Below the pieces are notes generated by a model. The model did no database searches and was not told the DNA's origin. It was given only the letters and a program-made list of their open reading frames with translations. A stretch of 64,000 nucleotides of DNA, taken from the NCBI RefSeq assembly GCF_023273895.1, contig NZ_CP096883.1, positions 1,984,001-2,048,000 of the forward strand, written 5' to 3'. The DNA is from Sphingobacterium sp. PCS056. GTDB lineage: Bacteria; Bacteroidota; Bacteroidia; Sphingobacteriales; Sphingobacteriaceae. A program made the translations under genes and the position numbers. Positions 45,904 to 56,097 of the stretch are shown here, one piece after another. Numbering within the stretch: position 1 is the first letter of the stretch; each line of letters begins with the position of its first letter.

Positions 45904-48051
45904 ATGTTATCCAGATTTTTAATTTTATGTTTTGTTATTTGTACGTTATTTGCAAATAGTCGAGCCCAGCACATTTACCCCATCCCTCAAAAAACAATTC
46001 TAAAGAAAGAACATATTCCTTATGCAGGTATCGTACTAAAGGGGAATATAGATCAGCAGATCTCCTCTATATTGACACCCTATTGGGCTAAGTCAGGTAT
46101 TCCTGTTCGATTTAAAATGTCAAAAACGGTGACAAATCAGGAAGGATATGATTTATCTATTGGTCCAAAGAGCATTGAAGTAACTTATAAAACTCAACGA
46201 GGTGCTTTTTATGCTGCTCAAAGTTTAAAACAACTTTTAGATACTGCTAAACAAACCTCCTTTTTACAAGAGCAGCTTATACATGATTTTCCTGACGTTG
46301 CCTTTCGAGGGACAGTCGAGGGTTTTTACGGCGAGCCATGGAGTTTCGAAGATCGCATTGCACAGTTGAAGTTTTATGGGCAATGGAAAATGAATACCTA
46401 CTTGTATGGTCCTAAAGATGACCCTTATCATTCATCACCCAATTGGCGTGAACCATATCCTCAAGAAGAAGCAAAGCGCATACAGGAATTAGTGCAGGTT
46501 GCCAAAGATAATGAAGTAGATTTTTATTGGGCGATTCATCCAGGGAAAGATATTAAATGGAATAAGGCAGATAGTCTGGCCGTATTGCATAAGTTTGATT
46601 TAATGTATGATTTGGGAGTAAGACACTTTGCTGTATTTTTTGATGATATTTCTGGTGAAGGAACAAAAGCAGAGAAACAGGCAGGTTTGTTGAATTACTT
46701 ACAAAAGGAATTTGTCGATAAAAAGCAACATGTAGGGGCATTGATCATGTGCCCGACGGAGTACAATAAATTATGGTCCAATTTAAAGCCAAATACTTAT
46801 TTAGATCTATTGGGAGATCAGTTGGATAACAAGATTGAAATCATGTGGACGGGCAATTCAGTTATCCATGATATCACGAAAGAAGGACAAGTTTGGGTCA
46901 ATAATCGTATTAAAAGACCTTCATTTGTTTGGTGGAATTTTCCAGTGAGTGATTATGTTCGAAATCATCTTTTGTTAGGACCTGTCTATGGTTTAAGTCG
47001 CGATATTAAATCAGATATGTCAGGTTTTGTAACTAACCCAATGGATAAGGCCGAAGCTTCTAAAGTCGCTATTTTTTCAGTTGCGGACTATTCTTGGAAT
47101 TTGAAATCTTTTGATTCAAATAACTCTTGGCTCCGAGGTATACACGAAGTAATGCCTGAGATTGAAACATCATATGCTTTATTTTCAAAACATAATACAG
47201 ATCCTGGTCCAAGTTATCATCAGTATCGACGTATAGAATCGGAAGGTTTTGGTCCATTACTAGATAGTTTATTACATGTTACACCGAAATTTAAAACTTT
47301 TCCCATTGCATTAAAATCTGATCATTATATTTTACTCCAAGCTGAGTTTTCAAAATTTGCTCCTGCTGTCCAGCATATTGTTGAACGTTCGCGTAATCAA
47401 AAGTTAGTAAGCGAATTAAAACCTTGGTTATTTCACTTCGCAAGCTTGGGCCAAGCAAGTTTATCGCTACTGGATCTTTTAACTTCGAAAGATGATCAGG
47501 AAGCTTACCGACATTTTCTTGAACTGCAGACGGAGCGTAATAAGTTGGTTGATATTGATCGAAATAATAATCGGAATCCCTATCAGCCCGGTATTGTAAC
47601 GGGTAGCCGTCATATATTACCCTGGGTGGAGAAATCGTATTTTCATTTTGCACAATTATTTCGAGAAAAAGGTTTTGCAGTACCTCAATCCATTGATCAG
47701 GCTAGTGGCCATGTAATAACGAGTTTGGCTCCATTAAAGGCTTTACCTGTATTGAATGATGTGATTACAGGAAATAGACCACAACAGATACTGAAATTAA
47801 GTCCTATGTTGGAGGTTGTTAAATTAAATCCTAAAGATAATATTGGTCTGGAGGTCACCTCTTCCCAGTTTATAAAAGACGTGCTTTTTGAAGTTTTGCC
47901 AAAACAAGAGTTGCTGAAATTAGAATTTAGCGATGATGGGGAGACTTGGTCAGCAACTAAAACGTCCAAATCTAAAGCTGCCCGATTAATCAATAGCGCA
48001 GACCATATTGTTGAAATTAAGATCCATAAATTTGAACTTGTACTGCAATAG
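45904..48051 (+). CDS. GH84 beta-N-acetylglucosaminidase
   Basis: A 715-residue secreted enzyme with signal peptide ending SRAQ. An N-terminal alpha/beta domain (about 22-130) precedes the TIM-barrel catalytic domain, which starts at FRGTVEGFYGEPWSFEDR (about 138) and carries the catalytic Asp pair in VFFDDISGEG (about 245). WAIHPGKDI and LYGPKDDPYH are further family motifs. GH84 enzymes remove terminal beta-linked GlcNAc by substrate-assisted catalysis, as in the Bacteroides thetaiotaomicron BtGH84 of similar length (about 737). The C-terminal part (about 430-715) is helical then beta-rich. It probably trims N-acetylglucosamine-containing glycans taken up by the adjacent SusC/D. Confidence 0.92.
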   Translation: MLSRFLILCFVICTLFANSRAQHIYPIPQKTILKKEHIPYAGIVLKGNIDQQISSILTPYWAKSGIPVRFKMSKTVTNQEGYDLSIGPKSIEVTYKTQRGAFYAAQSLKQLLDTAKQTSFLQEQLIHDFPDVAFRGTVEGFYGEPWSFEDRIAQLKFYGQWKMNTYLYGPKDDPYHSSPNWREPYPQEEAKRIQELVQVAKDNEVDFYWAIHPGKDIKWNKADSLAVLHKFDLMYDLGVRHFAVFFDDISGEGTKAEKQAGLLNYLQKEFVDKKQHVGALIMCPTEYNKLWSNLKPNTYLDLLGDQLDNKIEIMWTGNSVIHDITKEGQVWVNNRIKRPSFVWWNFPVSDYVRNHLLLGPVYGLSRDIKSDMSGFVTNPMDKAEASKVAIFSVADYSWNLKSFDSNNSWLRGIHEVMPEIETSYALFSKHNTDPGPSYHQYRRIESEGFGPLLDSLLHVTPKFKTFPIALKSDHYILLQAEFSKFAPAVQHIVERSRNQKLVSELKPWLFHFASLGQASLSLLDLLTSKDDQEAYRHFLELQTERNKLVDIDRNNNRNPYQPGIVTGSRHILPWVEKSYFHFAQLFREKGFAVPQSIDQASGHVITSLAPLKALPVLNDVITGNRPQQILKLSPMLEVVKLNPKDNIGLEVTSSQFIKDVLFEVLPKQELLKLEFSDDGETWSATKTSKSKAARLINSADHIVEIKIHKFELVLQ

Positions 48052-48074
48052 GTTGTATGCTATTTAGTATTGTT

Positions 48075-48110
48075 GGAAAGTCTCAGTATGTTCACTGAGG
48101 CTTTCTTTTT
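48075..48110 (+). terminator. Intrinsic terminator after the GH84 gene
   Basis: GAAAGTCTCAGT pairs with ACTGAGGCTTTC (one G-U pair) around ATGTTC, followed by T5. The rest of the gap to der (48052-48369) holds only a promoter. Confidence 0.8.
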
Positions 48111-48295
48111 AGTAACTCCTTTGGCTGATCGGAACCAGCTAATTGCAGTCAAAATCGGATTCTGACTATAAAATTTTTATAAGCGGATAATCGCTCTGTT
48201 TAATCGTGTTATACCTGATTGTTGTCATGGATTAGAAAAATGGTAGAGATTACGATAAGATTAGATTGATTTTCAAAAATACCAGGTATAATGTG

Positions 48296-48303
48296 TAACT
48301 TTG
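48296..48303 (+). promoter_or_regulatory. Candidate -7 box TAACTTTG before der
   Basis: TAACTTTG matches TAnnTTTG and lies 67 bp before the der start. Confidence 0.45.
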
Positions 48304-48369
48304 CCCACTGAGTTAAATTGTATTTAAATAAGTTGCCGTGAGGTAACGAGAATAATATATAGTAAAAAT

Positions 48370-49671
48370 ATGGCAAATATTGTTGCAATTGTAGGTCGTC
48401 CAAATGTTGGGAAATCCACGCTTTTTAATCGTCTGACGGAGAGTAGAAAAGCTATTGTTGATGACTTTAGTGGAGTGACGCGCGACCGTCACTATGAAAC
48501 GGCAGAATGGATAGGGAAGAATTTTACAGTTATTGATACTGGTGGGTTTGTACATGGATCGGATGATGTTTTTGAAGAAGCAATTCGTGACCAAGTTCAT
48601 ATCGCAATAGAAGAAGCATCTGCTATTATATTTATGGTAGATGTAACCACAGGAATCACTGATTTAGATGATGAGATTGCTGATATTTTAAGAAGAAGTT
48701 CTAAGCCTGTATATGTGGCAGCAAATAAAGTTGATCATGCTAAATTACATCATGATTCGGCTGAGTTTTATGCATTTGGTTTAGGTGAGATCTATAATGT
48801 TTCTTCAGCTACAGGATCTGGTACAGGAGAGTTATTAGATGCAGTAGTTTCCACTTTTGAAGATGAACCCGAAGACGATACGACATTACCAAAATATACG
48901 ATTGTAGGTCGCCCTAATGTGGGGAAATCTTCTTTAACAAATGCATTGTTAGGTGTAGATCGTAATATCGTCACTCCAGTAGCCGGTACTACTCGTGATT
49001 CGATTCGTATCCATTACAAACAGTTCGGTCATGAATTCTTATTGATCGATACCGCTGGATTGAGACGTAAGTCTAAAGTGAACGAAGATATTGAGTTTTA
49101 CTCTGTCATGCGTACGATCAAAGCTTTGGAGGATTCGGATGTTGTTCTGTTGATGTTGGATGCCAATGACGGTATTGAAGCGCAGGATATTAATATTTTC
49201 CATCTTGCAGAGAAAAATAGAAAAGGGATTGTAATCGTTGTCAACAAATGGGATACCATTGATAAAGATAATAAAACAATGAAAGAGTTTGAGGCGCGTA
49301 TCAAAGAGAAAATCGCTCCTTTTACAGATATTCCTATTGTTTTTACTTCCGTTACTGAGAAACAGCGTATTTTCAAAACTTTGGAAGTTGCGGCAAAGGT
49401 TTACGAAAATAAAACAAAGAAGATTCCTACTTCAAAATTAAATGAAGTGATGTTGCAGGTGATCGAAAATTATCCGCCACCAGCTCTAAAAGGTAAATAT
49501 ATCAAAGTGAAGTATGTTACCCAGCTTCCTGGACGTACACCCATGTTTGCATTCTTTTGTAACTTACCACAGTATGTAAAAGATCCATACAAACGTTATA
49601 TTGAAAATAAACTGCGTGAGCACTTCGATTTCGAAGGGGTTCCAATTCAAATATATTTTAGACAAAAATAG
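48370..49671 (+). CDS. der: Ribosome biogenesis GTPase Der (EngA)
   Basis: A 433-residue protein with two GTPase domains in tandem. The first P-loop is [12 protein letters not shown] (about 8-19) with DTGGF, and the second is [12 protein letters not shown] (about 180-191) with DTAGL and NKWD. A KH-like C-terminal domain (about 350-433) follows, with [15 protein letters not shown]. Der is essential for 50S subunit assembly. The gene starts 318 bp after the GH84 gene and is followed by cysS 20 bp on, so the two housekeeping genes may form an operon. Confidence 0.97.
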   Translation: MANIVAIVGRPNVGKSTLFNRLTESRKAIVDDFSGVTRDRHYETAEWIGKNFTVIDTGGFVHGSDDVFEEAIRDQVHIAIEEASAIIFMVDVTTGITDLDDEIADILRRSSKPVYVAANKVDHAKLHHDSAEFYAFGLGEIYNVSSATGSGTGELLDAVVSTFEDEPEDDTTLPKYTIVGRPNVGKSSLTNALLGVDRNIVTPVAGTTRDSIRIHYKQFGHEFLLIDTAGLRRKSKVNEDIEFYSVMRTIKALEDSDVVLLMLDANDGIEAQDINIFHLAEKNRKGIVIVVNKWDTIDKDNKTMKEFEARIKEKIAPFTDIPIVFTSVTEKQRIFKTLEVAAKVYENKTKKIPTSKLNEVMLQVIENYPPPALKGKYIKVKYVTQLPGRTPMFAFFCNLPQYVKDPYKRYIENKLREHFDFEGVPIQIYFRQK

Positions 49672-49691
49672 AAACTGATATTTTTCTAGAC

Positions 49692-51158
49692 ATGGAAAAC
49701 AATCTTTATTTATACAATACGTTAACACGTAAAAAAGAAAAATTCCAACCATTACATCCCTCTTTAGTAGGGATGTATGTTTGTGGGCCTACCGTATACA
49801 GTGATGTTCACTTGGGGAATTGTCGCACTTTCGTGTCGTTTGATTTGATATTTCGATATTTAAAGCATCTTGGATTTAAAGTCCGTTATGTACGTAATAT
49901 AACAGATGCTGGCCATCTGGAAGGGGATAATGACGAAGGTGATGACAAATTTGCTAAAAAGGCAAAACTGGAGCAGCTGGAGCCGATGGAGATTGTGCAA
50001 AAATATACACTTGGTTTCCATGATGTTTTACGTCTTTTCAATACCTTACCTCCTAGCATCGAGCCTACAGCTACCGGTCATATTTCAGAACAGATCGAAA
50101 TGGTTCAACAAATCATTGCTAATGGATATGCTTATGAGGTCAATGGAACCGTGTATTTTGACGTTGAAAAATATGTGAAGGACTACGATTATACCGTTTT
50201 GACTAATCGTAAGCTTGATGATATGTTGAATAATACACGTGAACTCGGTGGTCAGGATGAGAAACATGGTCGTTTGGACTTTGCCCTATGGATCAAAGCT
50301 AAACCAGAACATATTATGCGTTGGCCTTCGCCCTGGAGTGTAGGTTTTCCGGGCTGGCATATTGAGTGTTCTGCTATGAGCCGTAAATATTTGGGTGACC
50401 AGTTTGATATACACGGTGGAGGAATGGATTTGGCAGCAACTCACCATACCAATGAAATAGCACAGTCAGAAGCATGTAATCATACTGCTCCGGCTAAATA
50501 TTGGATGCATACCAATATGTTGACGGTCAATGGTGCGCGCATGTCAAAATCATCAGGAAATGGATTTTTGCCACATCAATTGTTTACGGGAGATCATCCT
50601 TTATTAGAACGGGGTTATACACCTATGGCCGTGCGTTTCTTTATGTTGCAGGCTCATTATAGAAGTACATTGGATTTTTCTAATGAAGCATTAGATGCAG
50701 CTGATAAGGGCTTTAAACGTTTGATGACAGCTATTAATCTATTGGATAAATTGAAGCCTTCAAAAGGTAAGTCAGCATTGAATATCGCCGATTTACGTGC
50801 AAAATGCTATGCTGCAATGGATGATGATTTCAATAGCCCTATTTTAATTGCGGAGTTATTTGAGGTCGTTCGGTTGATTAATTCAATTTATGACGGAAAA
50901 GCAGCTATCAGCGCTCCTGATCTAGAGGAATTGAAAACATTATTACAACATTTTGTTTTTGATATTCTCGGACTGCAAAATGATCAAATATCCAGCAATG
51001 ATAGTATCGATGAGATTATGTCTATTGTCATCAAATTACGCGATGGTGCTAAGCAAAATAAAGATTTTGCAACATCGGATCGTATTCGTGAGGAACTCAA
51101 TGCCATCGGTATACAACTGAAAGATAGCAAAGATGGGACGCTTTGGAATAAGATTTGA
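49692..51158 (+). CDS. cysS: Cysteinyl-tRNA synthetase
   Basis: A 488-residue class I synthetase. The HIGH-type motif is HLGN in [12 protein letters not shown], and the KMSKS-type motif is MSKSSGN (about residue 285). Zinc ligands are supplied by Cys in CGPTVY, by [10 protein letters not shown] and by [10 protein letters not shown]. The C-terminal DALR-like helical domain follows (about 320-488). It charges tRNA-Cys and, in many bacteria, is essential. It lies 20 bp after der, and the next gene's frame begins at its stop. Confidence 0.97.
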   Translation: MENNLYLYNTLTRKKEKFQPLHPSLVGMYVCGPTVYSDVHLGNCRTFVSFDLIFRYLKHLGFKVRYVRNITDAGHLEGDNDEGDDKFAKKAKLEQLEPMEIVQKYTLGFHDVLRLFNTLPPSIEPTATGHISEQIEMVQQIIANGYAYEVNGTVYFDVEKYVKDYDYTVLTNRKLDDMLNNTRELGGQDEKHGRLDFALWIKAKPEHIMRWPSPWSVGFPGWHIECSAMSRKYLGDQFDIHGGGMDLAATHHTNEIAQSEACNHTAPAKYWMHTNMLTVNGARMSKSSGNGFLPHQLFTGDHPLLERGYTPMAVRFFMLQAHYRSTLDFSNEALDAADKGFKRLMTAINLLDKLKPSKGKSALNIADLRAKCYAAMDDDFNSPILIAELFEVVRLINSIYDGKAAISAPDLEELKTLLQHFVFDILGLQNDQISSNDSIDEIMSIVIKLRDGAKQNKDFATSDRIREELNAIGIQLKDSKDGTLWNKI

Positions 51159-51190
51159 TAGTTAGTGTCGAATTAATATCAAAACATTAC

Positions 51191-52075
51191 ATGAATATAT
51201 GGAATAAAATGTCGGCAATAGTTTTCATGAGTGCTTTTTCAGCACAAGTGTATGCGCAGATTCCCGATAAAGTAGGTAGTTTAATCCGTGCAGATAAAGA
51301 AGCTGCATTGATTTCTAAAACAACTACACCGCATCAGGCACTTCTGTCCATTGTCGATAAAGAGTCTAAATTTTTTGTTCCTTCAGAGGTCAATGCTTTA
51401 GATTACCTGAATAATAGACCCAATATACCAGATGTATTAACTTGGGAACCTGCATTAGCGATGGTTTCAAAAAGTCAAGAATTTGGTGTCACTACGGGGC
51501 CGATGGAATTTCAAAAAGTCGGAGCCAGAAAACGTTTTGGGCAATATTTGACGGTCTGGAAAAGAAATAAAAAAGGAAAATGGTTAGTCGATATTCGAGC
51601 TGAAGTCGAAAATTTTGGCAATAAGGAAAATTCTGAATTGGAATTTTATGAGCCAAGCGAAGCATGGTATTTAAAGCATCGTTCACAAGTACGATTAGAT
51701 CAACGTAAAGAGATTGTTTTTGAGACGGACAAGCTTTTGTCGACCGTATTAAAAGCAGATAACCAAGCTGGTTATAAAGAGTTTTTACATGAGGACTCGC
51801 GTTTGCTTTTTCCTTGGATTCAACCGATAGAAGGCAAAAAGAATATACTGGCATATTTGAAAAAGTCTCGAATAAATATTGTCACAACTCCTGAAAAAGT
51901 GGGTAGAGCTTATAGTGGTGAATATGCCTATTCTTTCGGAACGGCTACTGTAAATGTGCAAGATAAGGTTGTTAAATATAATTATATTCGAATCTGGAAG
52001 TTAAGTGAACTTGCTAAAGATGATGTGTCAAAAGCAAACTGGAATGTCTTGGTTGAAATGATGTTCGAGCGATAG
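51191..52075 (+). CDS. Secreted NTF2-like domain protein, probably two domains in tandem
   Basis: I do not recognise a named gene. The start at 51191 was chosen because it gives a signal peptide (ending VYAQ); a TTG at 51155 overlapping the cysS stop is less likely. The 294-residue product appears to hold two cystatin-like alpha+beta modules, residues about 25-155 and 170-290. Both begin with a helix and a similar segment (ADKEAALIS and ADNQAGYKEFL) and end in strands with Trp-rich cores (YLTVWKRNKKGKWLVDIRAE; YIRIWKLSELAK). It resembles DUF4440/SnoaL-type folds. Function is unknown; a ligand-binding periplasmic protein is possible. Confidence 0.6.
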   Translation: MNIWNKMSAIVFMSAFSAQVYAQIPDKVGSLIRADKEAALISKTTTPHQALLSIVDKESKFFVPSEVNALDYLNNRPNIPDVLTWEPALAMVSKSQEFGVTTGPMEFQKVGARKRFGQYLTVWKRNKKGKWLVDIRAEVENFGNKENSELEFYEPSEAWYLKHRSQVRLDQRKEIVFETDKLLSTVLKADNQAGYKEFLHEDSRLLFPWIQPIEGKKNILAYLKKSRINIVTTPEKVGRAYSGEYAYSFGTATVNVQDKVVKYNYIRIWKLSELAKDDVSKANWNVLVEMMFER

Positions 52076-52095
52076 TCGACCTATATAAATTTATA

Positions 52096-52148
52096 CATAA
52101 AACGAGAAAGGGCTTCAAATCAAATTTGAAGCCCTTTCTCGTTTTATG
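52096..52148. terminator. Bidirectional terminator with 25-bp perfect stem
   Basis: The arms at 52096-52120 and 52124-52148 are perfectly complementary around the loop CAA. It separates the NTF2-like gene from the convergent SurA-like gene and is unusually long. Confidence 0.85.
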
Positions 52149-52158
52149 ATATTTGATC

Positions 52159-53508
52159 TTATTTTTTGGAAATCCAAACTTTAAGTTCGTCACATTCTTG
52201 AAAGTCATCAGCAATATCGATGTAAGTACTTTCTCTTTTGGATTCAAACCAAGTGTTTAGTTTGCGATTAACCTTATCTTGTCTTGCTGCTTCTTTTATT
52301 TTTACATAATCTTCATCCAAATTAGCTTTGTGAGGAGCTACACGGGATTTTAGATAATTGAAACGTAGGCCAACTTCACCAGTGCGATCTGTAAATTGAG
52401 CTGGTTTAGAATACTCTCCTGGTTTTAATGGATCGATAGCTTGGAATACAGATGCCTCTAACTTATCTACTGGTATTAGTGTAGAACGTGTTTCACCTTC
52501 TTGGTTAAGTACCATACCGCCATTAAATTTGGTTTCTTCACTGTCCGAATTTGTTGTAGCAGCATGATAGAAATCCAATTTACCTGTTGTTACTAAGTTG
52601 TAGATACTGTCCATTTTTGCTTGCGTCCGTTCAATACTAGCTGTCGTTGGTTTAAATTTGATCAAGATATGTCTCACATGTACTTCTTCACCACGTCTTT
52701 CCAAGACTTGTAGAAAGTGAAATCCATATTTGGTTTCAAATACGGGCGAGATCTCGCCAGCTTTTAATTTAAAAGCCATAGCAGCAAATTCTTTTACCCA
52801 GTTGTCACGCGTGTTGAATCCTAAATCTCCACCATAGGGGGCAGAGCCATCTTCAGAATATAGACGAGCGACTGTTCCAAATTCAGAACCATCCATAACT
52901 TGCTTGCGAAGCCCTTCTGCTTTTGTTTTAAACTCAGCTTTCTCTTCTACAGTTAGTTTAGGAAACATCACAATCTCACCAATTTCAACTTCTGTGTTGA
53001 AGTATGGTAAACTGTCTGTATTTAGGGCTTCAAAATAACGTTTTACTTCGATAGGAGTTACATCAACTTTCTGAACAATATTTTGACGCATTTTATTCGC
53101 TTTCAATTGTTCAAAAATGCTAGGACGCATATCTTCTTTATATTGCAGTAAAGATCTGTTTAAGAATTTTTCCAGTCGTTCCTGTCCGCCAGCTTGTTGC
53201 GACATATAACGTAAGCGGCTGTTCAAATTATCATCTACCTCTGTTTCACCAACTTCAATGGAATCGATTACAGCTTGTTGTGAAAGTAACTTTTGCGTCA
53301 ACAATTGTTGAAGCATTTCACATTTGAAATTTTCATTTGCTTTATTACCGCTCGAAAGATATTGTGCATATTGCATATCAACATCTGACTGTAAGATAAT
53401 ACCAGAGCCTACTGTCGCAACTACCCGATCGATTACTTGTTTTTGAGCAAATACTGTTTGTGCTGTCACAAATACCAATAATAGCAACGTATATATGTTT
53501 TTTTTCAT
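52159..53508 (-). CDS. SurA-like periplasmic peptidyl-prolyl isomerase / chaperone
   Basis: A 449-residue secreted protein with signal MKKNIYTLLLLVFVTAQTVFAQ; the start at 53508 was chosen for it, since the frame runs upstream to 53586 without signal logic. The N-terminal SurA_N domain (about 22-150, VIDRVVATVGSGIILQSD) is followed by two parvulin domains: the first near 175-270 (EIGEIVMFP, YSEDGSAPYGGDLGF), the second near 280-390 (VRHILIKFKP). SurA escorts unfolded outer-membrane proteins to the Bam complex. This organism has many such proteins, so it is likely important. It is convergent with the NTF2-like gene. Confidence 0.9.
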   Translation of the reverse strand: MKKNIYTLLLLVFVTAQTVFAQKQVIDRVVATVGSGIILQSDVDMQYAQYLSSGNKANENFKCEMLQQLLTQKLLSQQAVIDSIEVGETEVDDNLNSRLRYMSQQAGGQERLEKFLNRSLLQYKEDMRPSIFEQLKANKMRQNIVQKVDVTPIEVKRYFEALNTDSLPYFNTEVEIGEIVMFPKLTVEEKAEFKTKAEGLRKQVMDGSEFGTVARLYSEDGSAPYGGDLGFNTRDNWVKEFAAMAFKLKAGEISPVFETKYGFHFLQVLERRGEEVHVRHILIKFKPTTASIERTQAKMDSIYNLVTTGKLDFYHAATTNSDSEETKFNGGMVLNQEGETRSTLIPVDKLEASVFQAIDPLKPGEYSKPAQFTDRTGEVGLRFNYLKSRVAPHKANLDEDYVKIKEAARQDKVNRKLNTWFESKRESTYIDIADDFQECDELKVWISKK

Positions 53509-53864
53509 TAGAATAATATGTCTTTTAATGGTGATGAAGCTATCATGAGCAGTTATGACTTTCTTTTTTAAGCTATTTAAGCTCATGATGTTTTCATTCG
53601 AGGAATGTAAATTAAATACTTTTAATAAATAAACTGTTCAAACTTAAAGTTTTGAAAGCCTGCACAAAATTATTAGAATATATTAATTATTCTTAATTTT
53701 ATTTCAATAATATTTCCAAGGTATCTTTGCCTTTTTCTGTTCCATAATGACAAAGAAATACGTAACATCCATGGAACAGCTAAAATAAGTATTTACACCG
53801 TATCAAAAGTAGTTTTAACCAATTTTAACACTACTTTTTAACACAAAGTTTTAATTTTGAAAAC
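53509..53864. other. Intergenic stretch between the SurA-like and lactonase genes
   Basis: This is the divergent promoter region of the two genes. Apart from the TATCTTTG box at 53722 I see no feature. Confidence 0.6.
53722..53729 (+). promoter_or_regulatory. Candidate -7 box TATCTTTG before the lactonase gene
   Basis: TATCTTTG matches TAnnTTTG and lies 136 bp before the ATG at 53865. Confidence 0.45.
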
Positions 53865-54959
53865 ATGAAAAAAATTCTGCTTTTTATTTTGACCTGTTTC
53901 CCTTTTTTAGGTTGGTCCCAAAACATGACGATGTTTGTCGGTACCTACACGTCTAATACAGCGAGTAAAGGTATATATGCTTTTGACTTCAATGCTAAAA
54001 CAGGTGCAATGGAGTTGATTTCTACCACGCCAATGATTGATCCGTCTTTTCTAGCCCGTAAAGATAATATTATATATGCAGTAAGTGAGCAAGGTAAAAA
54101 TAAAGGAAATTTAGCTTCATACTCTTATAATAATGGTCAATTTACCTTATTGAATGTCGTACCGACAAAGGGTGATGCTCCCTGTCATGTTGCGGTGAGT
54201 CCCTATAAAAATTTGATTGCAGTATCTAATTATTCAGGAGGCTCATTTGTACTTTATGGATTAGAACCAAATGGTGTAATTGGCAATTTAAAGGAATTTA
54301 TACAACATGAAGGTAAAGGTGTCGATAAAGTAAGGCAAGAAGGTCCACATGTTCATTCTGCTTTTTTCTCCAAAAAGGGAAATGAACTTTTTGTTCAAGA
54401 TTTAGGACTAGATCAAATCTCGATTTATAAGTTTATCAACCCTAAAAAACCTGATGTCAAATTGGCTGAAGATCCTGCAGAAGTATTTTCTTCGGCCGGC
54501 GGTGGTCCAAGACATATCGCTTTTGATAAGAAAGAGAAATATATGTACGTGGTGTTGGAAATGACAGCCGATATTGCCGTATATAAACGAGACGGCCAAG
54601 ATTGGTTATTTGATCAGTCTATTAATATTAATCCTGACGGATTTAAGGGGGCAAATGGTGCCGCAGATATTAAAACATCTCCAGATGGTAAATTTCTTTA
54701 CGCAACAAATCGAGGAGATGCAAATACCATAGGTATTTTTTCAATTGCCAAAGATGGCAAGTTAGTAAAGGTTGCAAATCAAAGTACGATGGGCAAGGGA
54801 CCACGTAATTTTAATATCAGTCCAGATGGTAAGTTTCTTTTGGTGGCTAACCAGACGACCAACGAAATCGTTACTTTTAGTCGAGATGAAAAAACAGGAC
54901 TATTAAAAGAGACTGGAAATCGTGTTCATGTTCCAGCCCCAGTCTGTATTATTTTTTAA
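53865..54959 (+). CDS. Lactonase family seven-bladed beta-propeller, secreted (6-phosphogluconolactonase-like)
   Basis: A 364-residue protein with signal peptide (about 1-18, ending GWSQ) and the propeller of the YbhE/Pgl family: MFVGTYTSNTASKGIYAF at the first blade, EGPHVHSAFFS (about 161), GGGPRHIAFD and KGPRNFNISPDGKFL repeated in later blades. Cytoplasmic YbhE hydrolyses 6-phosphogluconolactone; this version is exported, so its substrate is probably another lactone. The His and Arg of PHVHSAF and GPRH are the likely active-site residues. Its last 11 bases overlap the end of the convergent mrpG gene. Confidence 0.82.
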   Translation: MKKILLFILTCFPFLGWSQNMTMFVGTYTSNTASKGIYAFDFNAKTGAMELISTTPMIDPSFLARKDNIIYAVSEQGKNKGNLASYSYNNGQFTLLNVVPTKGDAPCHVAVSPYKNLIAVSNYSGGSFVLYGLEPNGVIGNLKEFIQHEGKGVDKVRQEGPHVHSAFFSKKGNELFVQDLGLDQISIYKFINPKKPDVKLAEDPAEVFSSAGGGPRHIAFDKKEKYMYVVLEMTADIAVYKRDGQDWLFDQSININPDGFKGANGAADIKTSPDGKFLYATNRGDANTIGIFSIAKDGKLVKVANQSTMGKGPRNFNISPDGKFLLVANQTTNEIVTFSRDEKTGLLKETGNRVHVPAPVCIIF

Positions 54960-55347
54960 GGGGTTCATCCTGTGATGAAGAGTCGTCATGCGTACCTGTG
55001 CCTTTAAGCTCATGCGTCTCTTCATCATACATACCCTCCAACTCATCCATAATGGTGCCCTTCCATACTTTTATACCGGTGATATAGGCAACTCTTCCAA
55101 TCATGTGTGCAGCTACAGGGGCAGTTAACATGAGGAAAAATGCAATAGCAATTGTTTTGGTTGTTACGGAGACATCCGGAAACACAATGGCGGCACAAAG
55201 TAATAATAATCCTACACCTAAGGTTGCAGCTTTAACGGTTACGGATAGCCGTAAATAAAAATCAGGCATTCTTAGAATACCAATGGAGGCAAAGAGAATG
55301 GCTAGTGCACCAATGGTGCTCAGCACGGCAATAATAATATCAGTCAT
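54949..55347 (-). CDS. mrpG: Na+/H+ antiporter subunit MrpG
   Basis: A 132-residue membrane protein with three helices (about 1-22, 32-58, 65-90) and an acidic, Ser-rich C-terminal tail (THDDSSSQDEPLKK) that is longer than usual. GILRMPDFYLRL and TLGVGLLLL are family segments. MrpG is the last subunit of the multi-subunit antiporter. Its start overlaps the mrpF stop by eight bases, and its 3' end overlaps the lactonase gene by 11 bp. Confidence 0.9.
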   Translation of the reverse strand: MTDIIIAVLSTIGALAILFASIGILRMPDFYLRLSVTVKAATLGVGLLLLCAAIVFPDVSVTTKTIAIAFFLMLTAPVAAHMIGRVAYITGIKVWKGTIMDELEGMYDEETHELKGTGTHDDSSSQDEPLKK

Positions 55348-55615
55348 GGTGATCTTGTTTTTCTAAATAAAATGCAAAGGCTATTGTTCCTAAAAATGCA
55401 ATTAATGCGAGAATCATCGCTACATCAAGAAAAATTGCTTGAGCGGTAGTGATACTGTACACCGTGATGATACCAATACCTGTAGTAATGATTAGGTCTA
55501 ATGCAATCACACGGTCTGCCACATCAGGACCTTTAAAAAGACGAATAAATGTGATTACTGTAGAAAGAATTAAAATCGGTAGAATCACATAATCCAAATA
55601 TTCAGTTAAGCTCAT
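55340..55615 (-). CDS. mrpF: Na+/H+ antiporter subunit MrpF
   Basis: A 91-residue protein with three membrane helices. GPDVADRVIALDLIITTGIG (about 29-48) carries the conserved DRVIALD block of MrpF/PhaF proteins. It is part of the membrane domain of the antiporter. It overlaps the genes on both sides by a few bases, which indicates translational coupling. Confidence 0.92.
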   Translation of the reverse strand: MSLTEYLDYVILPILILSTVITFIRLFKGPDVADRVIALDLIITTGIGIITVYSITTAQAIFLDVAMILALIAFLGTIAFAFYLEKQDHHD

Positions 55616-56088
55616 CGTAGAATTTCTAATAGTTTACGTTCAACATTGTTTTTCAACTCTGTCATGAATTTTTGTTTATCATGAAGGTACATGACATGGA
55701 TATATAAAATCTTTTTATCATCACTAACATCAAGAATCAATGTTCCTGGTGTCAATGAAATGAATGTCGATAAGAGATTGATCTCAAAATCAGATTTTGC
55801 ATCCATCCGGTATTTTACAATTCCAGGTTTGAAAAAGTATTTAGGAGTAATGACATCATAAGCTACTTGTAGATTAGCGATAATCATTTGATAAAAGAAG
55901 AAAAAGAGAAAACTAATCGTTTTTGGTACACGATAAAAATAACGTTGATCCACCTCATTGCGATTCATCACCCAAAGGATAAAGAAACCCAGTAAGAATC
56001 CAAAAAGAAAATTAGTATAGTACATTGAACCTGTTAATGCTACCCAAATAAAAGATAGCAGCAGATTCATTAAAAACTGTTTTATCAT
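55612..56088 (-). CDS. mrpE: Na+/H+ antiporter subunit MrpE
   Basis: A 158-residue protein with two N-terminal hydrophobic stretches followed by a cytoplasmic domain with SLTPGTLILDVSDDKKILYIH, the MrpE/PhaE signature. MrpE is needed for complex stability. The gene starts 9 bp after the mrpD stop and overlaps mrpF by 4 bases. Confidence 0.92.
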   Translation of the reverse strand: MIKQFLMNLLLSFIWVALTGSMYYTNFLFGFLLGFFILWVMNRNEVDQRYFYRVPKTISFLFFFFYQMIIANLQVAYDVITPKYFFKPGIVKYRMDAKSDFEINLLSTFISLTPGTLILDVSDDKKILYIHVMYLHDKQKFMTELKNNVERKLLEILR

Positions 56089-56097
56089 ATGTTCTTT

